NCBI GenBank assembly: GCA_032716605.1
Contig: CM064518.1
Location: forward strand, 43,170,112 to 43,234,111
DNA from: Paralithodes platypus
Taxonomy: Eukaryota > Arthropoda > Malacostraca > Decapoda > Lithodidae
Length of the DNA: 64,000 nucleotides
Reading direction: 5' to 3'
Below are positions 33,914 through 45,600 of this stretch, in pieces (the first letter of the stretch is position 1; every line of letters begins with the position of its first letter). Under the pieces are notes generated by a model, which did not search any database, was not told the origin of the DNA, and saw only the letters and a list, made by a program, of their open reading frames with translations. A program made the position numbers and the translations under genes.

Positions 33914-33995
33914 TCTATCTATCTATCTAACTATCTATCTATCTATCTATCTATCTATCTGTCTGTCTGACTGTTTGTCTATCTATCTTTCTATA

Positions 33996-34051
<56 letters not shown>

Positions 34052-34072
34052 TGTCTGTCTGTCTGTCTGTCA
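33914..34072. repeat. Compound microsatellite (CTAT)n-(CT)n-(TA)n-(CTGT)n
   Basis: Four simple repeats in series. A (CTAT)n run of this kind also forms the tail of R1, so this may mark a lost RTE 3' end. Confidence 0.85.
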
Positions 34073-34393
34073 TCAAAACTATTCTGTTAAAATGAGTACC
34101 GACTCCACTTAGAAAGTCCATCAGTACCGTAACAGGTGGTTGGTTGGCAGTATCGTATTCCGGATGTACCAAGTCCTAATATATCTGTAAGCACCGCCTT
34201 CAGTCAATGGCGGGGGAAACTTGGCCAATTTCTCAGACGGGGTGGTGAAAATGATTTATTGAAATTCTGTGCAGCCTACTTTCTTTTGTCGTTATAAATT
34301 ATCGTAGAATCGGTTTTTTTTCGTCGACTATTGTATTGCGTTAGTCTACATTAAGCTTAGCGGGCCTGAATAGATCACACACACACACTCACC

Positions 34394-34599
34394 CAAGCGG
34401 TGGTGTGTTTATCGGTACACACGTTAATTATGCATGCTTACCTAACCTAACCTAACCTAACTTACCTAACCTAACCGAAAACACTCCATTGCAACGCATT
34501 TTAAAGAGGTGTGTACACTTAAACTGTCTCCCCAAACCTCATGTACCTGCAAACCTACATATTTATTCAATTTTGTACTTTTAAGCACACCACCGCTTG
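34394..34599. mobile_element. Short TIR element carrying telomere-like CCTAA repeats
   Basis: CAAGCGGTGGTGTGTTTA (34394) and TTAAGCACACCACCGCTTG (ending 34599) are inverted with one mismatch over 18 bp. Inside, 34441-34476 holds four CCTAA units, a CTTA break and two more units: the complement of TTAGG, the arthropod telomere repeat. The rest is AT-rich and non-coding. Confidence 0.6.
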
Positions 34600-35527
34600 T
34601 TCTCCGTCACACACACATACAAACCACACACAATAAACCACATAACCATAACTTTCCTCCTATGGTAGACCAGACTTGTTAATACGGACTCCAACATAAA
34701 CGTTCACACACACACATACACACACACACACATACAATACACACACACACAGTACACACATACTCACCCACACCACAAAAGATCCCCCCCCCCATGTGGT
34801 AGAAGCTGCACGCAACACTCTCTGGTCTAATTATTACATTAATCATAACATACCAATTGTTTACGTTCTTTATTGTTTTGGCGTATTAATATTATTGTTT
34901 TGTATAGTTGATTGCCGTAGTGTATCTGTTTTATATTCCTAAATATTTTTCTTATTATAGGAATAATATATAATTTACTTATTGATATGGTTGTACTTGA
35001 GGATCGATTAGTAAAGCGGTGAATCGTTATAAAAGTGTATTTTAGAATCATCCAGATCAGCTGTGGAAAACAAGTTAAAGGAAAAACAAATCGTGTGATA
35101 CCACCACGACACACAGACACTAAGAAATATAGACTATAATAATGTTGACTAGGGAAGTGCCGATAGAAAGGCGTTATAAACTTCTCGACCTTTAACTGAA
35201 CTGAACTGAACTGTACCATCTTCAAGATCACAGGTATATTCTCCTTCCTATTTATATAATACTTAATCTTCTTTATTTATTTCACTCCCAACGCCAAAGA
35301 CCTACCAATGAAATGAATGAAACCGTTTGATCCTACCGGGATCTCGGCATCCAAAAAATATATAGTAACGTCCTTCAGCAGAGAATACGAAATTATTGCT
35401 TTTGGCATATGGTGGCGCTCGTCTGGTAAATAAAAAAGTCTGGTAAAAATAATAATGGACACAATTTGACGGAGAGAGTGTTGGAAAGAGGAGTATTGGA
35501 GGTATGGGGGCCAGAAAAGAGAGTTGG

Positions 35528-35528
<1 letters not shown>
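34600..35528. other. Intergenic DNA with CA-rich patches
   Basis: CA dinucleotide patches at 34700-34770. No gene recognised. The minus-strand 130-codon frame at 34839-35231 has no domain and AT-driven composition. Confidence 0.4.
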
Positions 35529-35600
<72 letters not shown>

Positions 35601-35611
35601 TGTGTGTTTGT

Positions 35612-35710
<99 letters not shown>
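35529..35710. repeat. (GT)n microsatellite, about 180 bp
   Basis: GT dinucleotides with three TTTG interruptions, ending in GCGCGC. It can adopt Z-DNA. Confidence 0.95.
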
Positions 35711-35926
35711 CCCTAAAGGAAACAATGGAGGGAAAACAGTACTATGATGGCTGAATGGGTCTTGTGGCCAAACACTTCCATATAGTGTTGCTGATTGTGT
35801 TTGTATACTATTTAAATAATTGTTGGGTTTTTTTTTATTTTCAGGCCCGAAGCAGACAAATCAATAGTTTTTCTTAACCTAAATACAGTACAATGCTTAT
35901 TCTACCATAACTACTAGCTCACATTT

Positions 35927-36790
35927 GACCGTTGGCGACCGTGAAGTGCCTGAGCTCCGACTATAATACGGAATATACACAGATGCACCGTCACATTCGA
36001 CCGTTGGCGACTGTGAAGTGCCTGAGCTCCGACTATAATACGGAATATACACAGATGCACTGTCACATTCGACCGTTGGCGACTGTGAAGTGCCTGACCT
36101 CCGACTATAATACGGAATATACACAGATGCACTGTCACATTCGACCGTTGGCGACTGTGAAGTGCCTGAGCTCCGACTATAATACGGAATATACACAGAT
36201 GCACTGTCACATTCGACCGTTGGCGACTGTGAAGTGCCTGAGCTCCGACTATAATACGGAATATACACAGATGCACTGTCACATTCAACCGTTGGCGACT
36301 GTGAAGTGCCTGAGCTCCGACTATAATACGGAATATACACAGATGCACTGTCACATTCGACCGTTGGCGACTGTGAAGTGCCTGAGATCCGACTATAATA
36401 CGGAATATACACAGATGCACTGTCACATTCGACCGTTGGCGACTGTGAAGTGCCTGAGCTCCGACTATAATACGGAATATACACAGATGCACTGTCACAT
36501 TCGACCGTTGGCGACTGTGAAGTGCCTGAGCTCCGACTATAATACGGAATATACACAGATGCACTGTCACATTCGACCGTTGGCGACTGTGAAGTGCCTG
36601 AGCTCCGACTATAATACGGAATATACACAGATGCACTGTCACATTCGACCGTTGGCGACTGTGAAGTGCCTGAGCTTCGACTATAATACGGAATATACAC
36701 AGATGCACTGTCACATTCGACCGTTGGCGACTGTGAAGTGCCTGAGCTCCGACTATAATACGGAATATACACAGATGCATTGTCAGATCA
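35927..36790. repeat. 72-bp minisatellite, 12 copies
   Basis: Each unit contains GACCGTTGGCGACTGTGAAG, TGCCTGAGCTCCGACTATAA and ACACAGATGCACTGTCACAT. The 12 copies differ by single bases only. Because the unit is 24 codons long and lacks stops, three long frames run through it on the two strands (334, 313 and 291 codons). Matching substitutions do not favour one frame, and no start context, domain or splice site supports translation. Confidence 0.9.
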
Positions 36791-37239
36791 ACGTGCGTGT
36801 ATGTGCGCGCGCGCTCGTGTGCATGTGCGTGTGCGTATATTTGTTGGCTCATCATAGTTCATATGTGTGCCTTTGTGTGCTTAACAAGGGCTCTCCACTA
36901 TTGATAACACGATATATAATTTCACATCCACCTTAAGAAGGATAATTGGGATGTGTTTGGTGTTGGGAGTGAAACTAATTAATTCGATTATAAAAAGGAT
37001 AAATATTATCTCAATTAACCCTTCCCGACTTGAATAAAATTGTCTAATAATAGCCAGGAAATAGAAAATAAATACATATTGTATCTTGAAAGGGCTCACT
37101 CCCTCCATATAACCCAAGATAGGTCCAGCTTTAAGAGAAAACGGACTCTTCTCTTCGTATTAATGACAGACTCTTCTAAATGTACAGTATAGGCAATATC
37201 CCCACATTAATTTAGTTCAATTCAAACTAAAACTATCTT
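36791..37239. other. Intergenic DNA
   Basis: A CG/TG-rich patch directly after the minisatellite, then AT-rich DNA with a family C fragment near 36940-37060 (GATAATTGGG and AAATTGTCTAATAATAGCC). Confidence 0.4.
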
Positions 37240-37460
37240 ATCGAGGAAGGGGGAGATTGGTTTGGAGATTTCATGTTTACCCCCATTAGTTCCGCGATCA
37301 TAAGACGTTTCACCCCATTCAAGTGTCCATCTTTTTGTGGGCGAGCGATAGTGTGCATGTAACTTAGAAGAAATGGTTCTTCGACCAGGACATATTTCTA
37401 TCGAAAAATGTACAAAATTAGCTTGAAGGGGGTTTGGGTGGGCCTTTTTTAGTTTGAAGG
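37240..37460. mobile_element. Diverged family A MITE (A11)
   Basis: GGGGGAGATTGG, CATGTTTACCCCCATTAGTT, TAAGACGTTTCACCCCATTC, GGCGAGCGATAGTGTGC and ATTTCTATCGAAAAATG follow family A order. The ends are worn. Confidence 0.6.
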
Positions 37461-37992
37461 AAGACTGGGATGGCGCCATTTGTTAGACTAGGAGACAAAC
37501 TGAAATACATTGCTTGAAAAATGGCAAAGACAAGCAAAGCCCTCAATAATCATTAAACAAAATATAATAACCCACAAGAGGTCGGACCAGATAATAAACT
37601 GCCAAAATGAGTCATAATCTTCAAGGGGTTAAGGACCGTGATTGTACAGTCACAAGCAAAAGTTAGCGGACGGTCGTGCTCATGATAATCTGTGTGATTT
37701 TAAGTAATTTCACGTGCTTCTATTAATTTATGAGAACAAAATTGTACTCCTTATTGCAAGTAGTAAAAAGATAGAATTAATGTCCCTAACATATCGCTGC
37801 ATCATTGAGGATTTCGGCGAACTGTGGAATCTGACTGTACCCAATGTTTACAGGGCCCCTAAAGTGAAGGTCATTCTTGTATACCGTTGGTCAACATAAT
37901 GATATATGACCGTAGGCTTGGACCTCACAGCTTCATTTATGCTGATGTCATACAGGGAGTTTCAACGCGATTTCCTGAATTCTGGGCTTTTA
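37461..37992. other. Intergenic DNA
   Basis: A family C end at 37560-37632 (ACTGCCAAAATGAGTCATAA then TCAAGGGGTTAA). Near 37649 TACAGTCACAAGCAAAAGTT resembles the Tc1-like terminus of 21824. No gene seen. Confidence 0.4.
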
Positions 37993-39100
37993 CATTTTTT
38001 TTTCTATGTGTAAGAAGGAGACAAAAGGCAGGTTGCCTGTAACGAGGGTCTCCCCTAAAGCCAAAAGAGTGACAGAGCCAAATTCAAGGGGCTTGGGGTA
38101 AAAATGCCTGGACACACAAAGTTTAAAGCAGTTTAAGTCATAGGTTGAAGGAAAGATTGCTTGAGGGAGAGAGTCCCCGAGTTCACTTGTTGTGTATAAG
38201 AAAGACTTAGATTTGCCAATTCTTGGGTTGGAGAGCTGGACATAATAGGAGTGGGACTGTGTTGAAAGGTGGGTGCCTCGCACTCACCGCAAGGGAGAAC
38301 ACTGATTGTTGTGATATCAATAGAAGATTAAAAGAGATGCAATATTGCGGAGTGTAGAAAGAGATTGTAGGGAACTAATAAGAGGAAGTGAGTTGATGCT
38401 TTTGACTCTACTCTTTCGAGAAGTGTGGTATGAGTGGAGCCTCCCCACACATGCGAACAATACTCAATACAGGAGCGCACTGTGCCCCGATACAGAGCAA
38501 TAAGCATTGCAGGGGTGAAGAACCCATGGAGACGATTAAGCACACCCAACTTTTGGGAAGCTGTTTTAGCAAGAGGGGTAATATGATCTTTCCAAGAAAG
38601 GTCGGATGAAAAAGATACACCTAGAATATTGAGAGAAGATGAAGGATTGATTTGTGTATAGTTGAAGAATAATTTATAGTCTCGCGGAAGATTGCGATGG
38701 AGAGATAGAGGGAGAAATTGGGTATTGGAGGCGTTGAAAATAATAAGAGTTTCTCTGCCCTAATCAGAAATAATTGATAGATCAGAAGATAGGCGCTCTA
38801 TGGCCTTGACAAGTGAGTTTTGGAGTGATTGCTGGCTGGGTTGCTGTGAAAAACTAGTTGAATAGTGATAAGGATAGTGTAGTGGATAGGACTAGAGGTA
38901 CAGTTGAAATCATAAATAAATATTAGAAAGAGAATTGGAGACAGTACAGAGCCCTGAGAAACACTGGAGTTGATAGTTTGAGGAAGTGAGCGATGGCCAT
39001 CCACAACTGCAGCTATGGAGCAGTCTGAAAGGAAATTAGAGACAAAGGCACAGATAGTGGGATAGAAACCGAAGGAACGTTGTTTGGAAATTATCAATAA
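37993..39100 (-). mobile_element. Jockey-like LINE RT 3' half (copy J3)
   Basis: Minus strand pieces in order: SFGFYPTICAFVSNFLSD, then SSVSQGSVLSPILFLIFIYD (RT motif B region), MGVLNRLHGFFTPAMLIALY, SCIEYCSHVWGGSTHTTLLE and ELGDSLPQAIFPSTYDLNCF. The YADD box is destroyed. Several frameshifts. The 3' end with GTCTCCTTCTTACACATAG and a T/A run is retained. Confidence 0.8.
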
Positions 39101-39569
39101 ATATCAAGATATTAGTTTTCATATTCTTGCTGAGTAATAGTTATGAGAGCAGTGATGTACAAGTTTATAAGATGAGGAAAGTTAGAAGGATAAACTGAAA
39201 ATATTTGTAAGGGAAAATTCTTGAAGTTTTCGTACATCTTTAACATGACAATCTTGTAATGTCTTCACCTTAGATGTTGAGATAGGCGATAGGCGAGCTT
39301 TAATTGTTGTGGAAATTAATAGCATGTGAGGGAAGTCAATTATTTCAGTGACTGATGAATGAGTGGTGTCGAGTGTGAGATGCTTTTGGCGGGCGTCCTA
39401 GCTACACTATATGCTATTGTATACATTCCTTATATTTCTCAATTTTGGGTGAAAATTTACTGTCAACTGCCCGAATGAATCTAGTCTTAGTAATTTTTCT
39501 AGTTTCATACTTCTGGAACTATTACTAAATGACATAAACATAGGTAGGTGGTAATTCTTAAAACATAGA
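39101..39569. other. Intergenic DNA, no feature recognised
   Basis: AT-rich sequence 5' of J3. It may be more of the same LINE, but no motif was recognised. Confidence 0.35.
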
Positions 39570-40250
39570 TACACTACCTACAACAGACCTTACAGATGGT
39601 ACCTACAACAGACCTAACATCTACCATTACTCCGGTTCTCGGAACAAACTCCGCTTCTGTGGGCAAACGAGCAGTCTTTAATTCAGAGCCTAAGGCATCC
39701 TTGAGGCAAAGCAATATGCAATAGATATCAATTATCAGTTGACTAGTCAGATGAGGTAACCACTGCATAAGAAACTGCACTCGTAATTCAATCATGCAAA
39801 TTTTATTTCTATGTTTAAGATCACGGAGGAAATGAACTTTTGTGGGCAACTGCATATATGGGCTGAGTAGGTGGGGTGGGGGCAGGAGAGGGCGTCCAAG
39901 GCTGTCCTGCTTCCCCCTAGCAGAGACATTCTCAAGACCCTTCAGAAGTGCCATCAGCTCCGACTGAGTGGAGGAGGCCCAATGATCTATAGCCTCTTTT
40001 GTTCCTCGGCTCCCTGAACAAAACTACCGCCAGTCCTATTAATGAGGGCAATCCGTGTCCTCCCGGTATGTATGTTGAGTGAGCCGTCACAGTATACCTG
40101 ATCAGTGTTCTCATCTATCATGTCTTCAGTTAATGTCATAATGTTCGCCTTCAGAGCGTAGGACAGAATCTCAGTCAGTTTAGTGTCGAGGTGCGTCACC
40201 ATAGTATCAAGAGTGACCTCTCCCCAGTCACCGAGTTGGTGGTCTATAAC
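39570..40250 (-). pseudogene. RNase H domain relic of a LINE
   Basis: The minus strand encodes DQVYCDGSLN, where YCDGS supplies the first catalytic Asp, followed after about 45 residues by ASSTQSELMALLKGLENV in a shifted frame, supplying the catalytic Glu. This spacing is that of the RNase HI domains at the C-terminus of some LINE polyproteins. The third acidic block is not visible. Frame changes make it non-functional. Confidence 0.55.
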
Positions 40251-40253
40251 CTG

Positions 40254-40468
40254 GTATAGTCTGTTCATTCTAGGTTGGGTAGAAATCGTAACCCCTAACC
40301 TCACATAACTCAAAATGTACTGGAGTAATAGAGCTAATATTTCTACCAAATAAGAAGACTTGGCTAGGGAATATGTGTATAAATTGATAGCTCATTTGCT
40401 CTAGCCCTTTTTGAGTTGCAAAGGTTAGAGGTTATGATTTCTGCCTAACCTAGAATGAACGGACTATG
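40254..40468. mobile_element. Foldback MITE, family D (copy D4)
   Basis: TAGTCTGTTCATTCTAGGTT at the left and CTAACCTAGAATGAACGGAC at the right are inverted. Both continue into AGAAATCGTAACCCCTAACC and its complement. It interrupts or abuts the RNase H relic. Confidence 0.65.
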
Positions 40469-40797
40469 TCTGCAACGGTCAGATGTTGCCAGTCCCGGCC
40501 ATTCAAATTATCTAGTCCGAGTAGATTCATTAGTGCAGTCTGAGGTAATGTGTCTCAATCGTCTCTCAGTGTTCGTATTCCTATCACTGTATATATTTTT
40601 TTTATTCTATAACCTAGATTTATTTCACGTCTTAAATGTTGTACCTTGACATTTATGAGATATCCAAGAATAAGTGTCATGGCCTCACTTTGCAGTTTAT
40701 CGAGCTTTTTATATATTTAGATTTTGTCATCTTATTAGCAGATAGACAGAAGAAAGCAGATGCATGATTAGTCAATTTCTGATCTGATATAGGCAAT

Positions 40798-41167
40798 GTA
40801 CAATCGCGCTAATAAGTGATGTCTCGGCACCAAGTATGGTTTGATCAATAATTATTGGTATCAGCAATATCTAAGCTTCATTTCTTCATATCGAGTGAAA
40901 TATACAATCATGTTCCTACAGTTACCCACCCTATTATAATAATAATAGTTCTTAAAGCTAGCGCATGCTAAGCCAGCTAAGGATAGCCCAATAAGGCCGA
41001 TTAGGCGTATTTCCATTGGGGTCCTGTACTACTACCATCCCCTTGCTCATGAGGGATGGTAACAACTCAGTGCTTGTGTATTATTCAACATCTGACAGAC
41101 ATTAATATAGCGCAGAGCAAGCCAAACTTAATGACAGCTGGGTAATGACTTATTAGCGCGACTGTAC
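40798..41167. mobile_element. Short TIR element, family E (copy E2), interrupted
   Basis: The 20-bp ends GTACAATCGCGCTAATAAGT and ACTTATTAGCGCGACTGTAC are inverted with one mismatch. The element is collinear with E1 except for about 150 bp inserted after CACCCTATT. Confidence 0.75.
40936..41085 (-). mobile_element. SINE-like insertion inside E2
   Basis: Absent from E1, so it is a true insertion. On the minus strand it has a hairpin CCATCCCTCATGAGCAAGGG with GATGG and ends in an (ATT)n tail, flanked by TATT on both sides. A short body with a trinucleotide tail suggests a SINE moved by a LINE that ends in ATT repeats. No tRNA promoter boxes were recognised. Confidence 0.6.
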
Positions 41168-41266
41168 ATTATCTTGAAGATTGTGTGAGAGAGATACATG
41201 CATACTTGGAAATATGCACACACGCACTATTTAGGAAAGTAACAAAATATATATTATCAAATATAA

Positions 41267-41272
41267 TTTATT
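41267..41272 (-). terminator. Possible polyadenylation signal AATAAA of the crystallin-like gene
   Basis: The first AATAAA seen on the minus strand after the stop at 41782, giving a 3' UTR of about 510 nt. Plausible but unproven in AT-rich DNA. Confidence 0.3.
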
Positions 41273-41781
41273 TTATGTACAACATGAAGAAACAAAATAG
41301 TATATCTTGTGACCAGCTGGTGTATTAGAATGCCAGTTGAGTGAAAGATCTGTATAGTTGAAACATAAACCCCTGTCCTAAGGTAGATCAGAAATATGGT
41401 ACCTTGAGATCTAGTATACAGACTGCTAGGGAAGAAATTTAGTGGGATAAAAACCTGACTCCTGCTAGTATTGTGTAGATTACCAGTTGAGTGAACGAGT
41501 CCATAGAGTTAAAGCATAAACCAGAGACCTAGACTAGAGTGCATTTATATCGAGTGTCAGAATGTGTAGAATGTCCGAGAATTGTGTTAAAATACAAAAC
41601 AAATTATGCACATAAGTGGAAAAAGGTTGGTTTAGCTTTTCAAATAAATATAAGCAAACGATTGAAACACTTAACATGTGTACACATTTTGTTACATTAT
41701 CGCAGTGTAGAATTCCCGTTGACAGAAAGATCCTTATAACTAAAGCCTAAACCAAGTCACGAGTAAAGACAGTATGTGCGT

Positions 41782-41919
41782 CTACTGTTCAAAGAAGCCC
41801 CAGGCCCCATTCTCGGCCCTGTGTTGAGCCTTGAGGGGGGCAGCCTTGGTCACGTTTTGGGAGAAGCACCCCAGACGCACCGAGTTGATGGCGTCGTCGT
41901 ACAGTCCCAAGGTGGAGAT
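41782..41919 (-). CDS. Crystallin-like gene, exon 6 (end of Greek key 4, C-terminal tail)
   Basis: Acceptor CCATTGACAG/ATCT, stop TAG at 41784-41782. Residues 197-241 with STLGLYDDAINSVRLGCF, a sequon NVT and a 20-residue polar tail ending WGFFEQ. A family A MITE ends 16 bp upstream of the acceptor. Confidence 0.88.
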   Translation of the reverse strand: MSTLGLYDDAINSVRLGCFSQNVTKAAPLKAQHRAENGAWGFFEQ

Positions 41920-42605
41920 CTGTCAATGGATAAAGTTAAAGGGAGACTGGCCGTTTGTTTGGTCAATTAATTCATTTATTCATATATTTTTTTAGTTTCC
42001 TCCCTAGACCTCCATCAAGCTTAGAAAAACACCCCCTAGACCCCCCTTCAAGATTAATTTGTCCCGGCCAAAGGCCGGTTCCTCTTAAAATTGCAGGCTC
42101 GCTATCGCTTGCCAGGAAAAATCGACACCTAAATGGCACAAAAGGTCTTAAATTTGACAACGAAATGGGGCGAAAGGTGTTAAAATCGCCAAACTAATGG
42201 GCCGAACGTCTTATAATCTCAAACCTAGTGGGGCTAAACATTAGGGAGAAGGAGGTCCAGAATAACGGTCTGCCTCCCCTTAATATCACAATAAAGTAAA
42301 GTAATCGTACCTCGCACCAGCCAATTTGATGAAACCCCTTCAGGGTCCGAGGATGCCAGCCCTCATTTTATTATGGCTAATCGTGGACGATTTTATACAG
42401 TTTAAGAAGTATTTTTGAAAAAATCAGTATAATATACTGAAGGTATTAACTTGACCTTCACGAAGTTCACATCAACTAGCCCCCATCAGAGACCTCCTGG
42501 GACTGAGCTACACAGGAGGGCATTTAATGAAAGAATACAGGACAATCAGTACAATGTGATCTATCTATCTATCTCTATCTATATATCTATATATATATAT
42601 ATATA

Positions 42606-42679
<74 letters not shown>

Positions 42680-45600
42680 CTAGTTAGTTGAATAGGTTGA
42701 TAATGCTTTTCTATAAATATATGGTACTGACAATCCGAGAGTAGCTTTAATTGATAATTATTTTAGGCAATTATTTCAGGTAGAATATAGTTGGAAAAGC
42801 TGAATTAACATGCATCATAAATTACAGAAATGAGATGGAAGTTGACTATCATAGGGATTGATTAAAGTAATGCTAATTAAAGTGTTTTATCCACTATGAG
42901 TAAGGTATACATAAAGAGTGAGGAACCTTGAGTCTTTAGTCCTTGAGCTTTCTTCGCAGGCTTAGGAAGGACCTCTATCACTAATAAAACTTCAAACTAT
43001 CTCAACCAACCCTTTTATAACTACCACAGATCCTTCCTGAGCTGCATAATATCGTCTAATTATAGCTAGAATAAAATATAACACATGTCGCTGGTGCTTA
43101 GAACCATGAGAGATAAATTATGATATAATAATTATTTCATATGAGTATGATATGTATCAAATTATGAAGGCAATCTTTGTTGAGCCTGAGTGAAGAATCT
43201 TACACAAACGTTCTGTCCACCAACCAGAAACATTGTAAGTTCTAATCACCTGAGGTTCAATCAGTGAAGTGCCGACAAGTAATCAAGTCTTTCCCTTAAA
43301 GGCACACTGACCCTGGCATTGAATACTTTCTCGAAGTTACTCGTAGGAAAACGAAATATATATTGTAGGTAGGTCAGAAATCGTGAACCCTAACCTCTGT
43401 AACTCAAAAAGGGATAAAACAAGTGGAGTGCAAATTGCTACACCTATTCTGCGACTGACCCTCCTCAAATGGTAGCAACATTAGCTCGATTACTCTAGTG
43501 GTTTGTCAGTTAAGGGGGGATGGGCTTATTTATTGATCGATTTATGTATTTGTTTTCTCTATATATGTTAGTTTCTTCCCTAGACCTCTATCAAGCTTAT
43601 TAAAACATACCCAAGACCCTCCTTCTAGATTAATTTGTAATTTTTTCGGTAAAAATATTTTAACTAGTATTAGAATGTATTAACATGTACAGGCTTGCTA
43701 TCGCTCGCCAGAAAACAATCGACAGCTAAATGGCATGATAGATCTAAATATTAAAAAAAAAAAAAAAAAAAGAGCGAAAGGCCTTAATATCGCCAAACTA
43801 ATGGGCCGAGCGTCTTAAACTTTAAAAACTAATGAGTCTAAACATGAGGGAGAAGGGGTGGGGGGGGGGGGGGAATCCCCTTCCCCCCCCCTTACAGAGG
43901 TTAATGCTCCAGAGTTTTGGCCTACTGACTGGGAGCCAGGTATATTCCATTCAGTACCGGTGACGTTCTTTTGATTATATTCTAGTAACTATCAGAGGGT
44001 TATATTAAGTTTAGAAGGGACCTCTAGGCATTAAAAGGCTGCACACTATCTCAATTAATTCATTTAGCTACCATAGCTCCATCCTATATTGAATAAAATC
44101 GTCTAATAGTTGCCCGAATATGATGAAAAGAACGTCACCGGTACTGAATAAGGTATAGGGTCTACTCACGTCTGGATACACCCCGAGGTCCAGGGTCTCT
44201 CCGTTGGAGCCCACGTCATGGTCCGTTTCCGGGTAGAGACACATGCTGTACCCGGTGAAGTTAGGGCCCCTGGGGAATGGTAGAGAGTAGTTGGTAGAGT
44301 GGTTGGTAGATTGATAGGTTACATGGTTGGCAGACTGGTTGATAGCTAGATTGGTAGGCAGGTAGGTTTTTATTTGTTATGTGTGTGAAGGAGACAAAAG
44401 GCAAAGTTGCCAGCATCAAGTGCCCCCCCCCCCCCAAAAAAAAACAAAAAACAAAACACACACACAATTTAAGAGCTTTTTGTTAGGCCTTTGAAGACAG
44501 AGGTTGCTGTGTGAGTAGGTTAGGCCTACATTGCAACAGTATTGACATTTTTAGGTACCACCACACAGTTTCCTCTAACTTGGGCCTTATTTAACCCTTT
44601 TGGGGTGGCAGCCTGCACCAACCTACTGAGATATCAACCCTTGTGCCATGTTTAGTTTTAGCAACAATACAACCAGTACAGCTTGGGACTAGGGGTGGAG
44701 CAAGTTACAAGGTGTGGTTGTCCCCATTGCATTCGGTTGTTTTGAGCTAATCCCTGATGATGTTGTAAGAGGTAAGCTACTACATTTACCCATTGCAATA
44801 TAGAATATGTCCCACGGGCCTCCTGCGTGTCGTAAGAGGCGACTAAAGAGGTTGGGTCGGTGGGCTTGCGACCCCCACCCGTGAAAAATACTTACGCAAC
44901 GAAGAACGAACAAACAGCCTCGGATGTGGACGGACCTTATGTTGATGAACCCCGACCGACTATGGACAATCTTAGAATAGCGACATGGAATGTGAGAGGC
45001 GTGAATAATGACACAAAAGAGAGAGAGGTCCTGGAAGTGTTAGTGAATGCCAGACTGGATGTATGTGGAATGACTGAGACCAGGGTACAGATGTGAGAGA
45101 GTGGGAGTGTGGAATGGGTGTGTGTGTTGGAGTGAGTGAGGGAGCAGCGAGAGAAGGTGCGTGTTTGTTTGTAAGTAACAAATGGAAGGAGCTTGTAAGA
45201 GATTATGGGTTTGTGGGTTCAAGGATTGTGTGGGTGAGAATGAAAGTAGGAATACAAACGTGGGTGATTGTGTGTGTGTATGCTCCGACAGTGGATAAAC
45301 CTGTAAGAGAGAAAGAGGAGTTCTGGGGGAATGTGGAGGCATGCCCGGATAAGTTTGGCAAGAACGAAAGAATATTTCTGATTGGGGATATGAATGGGAA
45401 GATGGATGATAAGAAAGTTGATGGAGTGGTGGGAGGGTGAGGGGTACCGTCAGAGGTGAATGGGAATGGTAGTGCACTTGTGGACGTATGTGTGGGGAGG
45501 AGGCTGTGGATAGCCAACACCTTCTTCCGACACAGAATGATACACAGGTACACATGGAAAGTGGTGTGGAGGAAGAAGGATAAGGATAAGACAGTGGTGG

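Noticed and set aside
35897..36936. Three long overlapping frames (291-334 codons) as repeat-protein genes
   Set aside because: They are different frames of one 72-bp minisatellite with a unit length divisible by three; no start context, domain or splice signal, and no frame is favoured by the substitutions.
39574..40349. Host gene with two minus-strand exons
   Set aside because: YCDGS and TQSELMALLKGLE identify an RNase H relic of a LINE with frameshifts; no splice sites explain the frame change.
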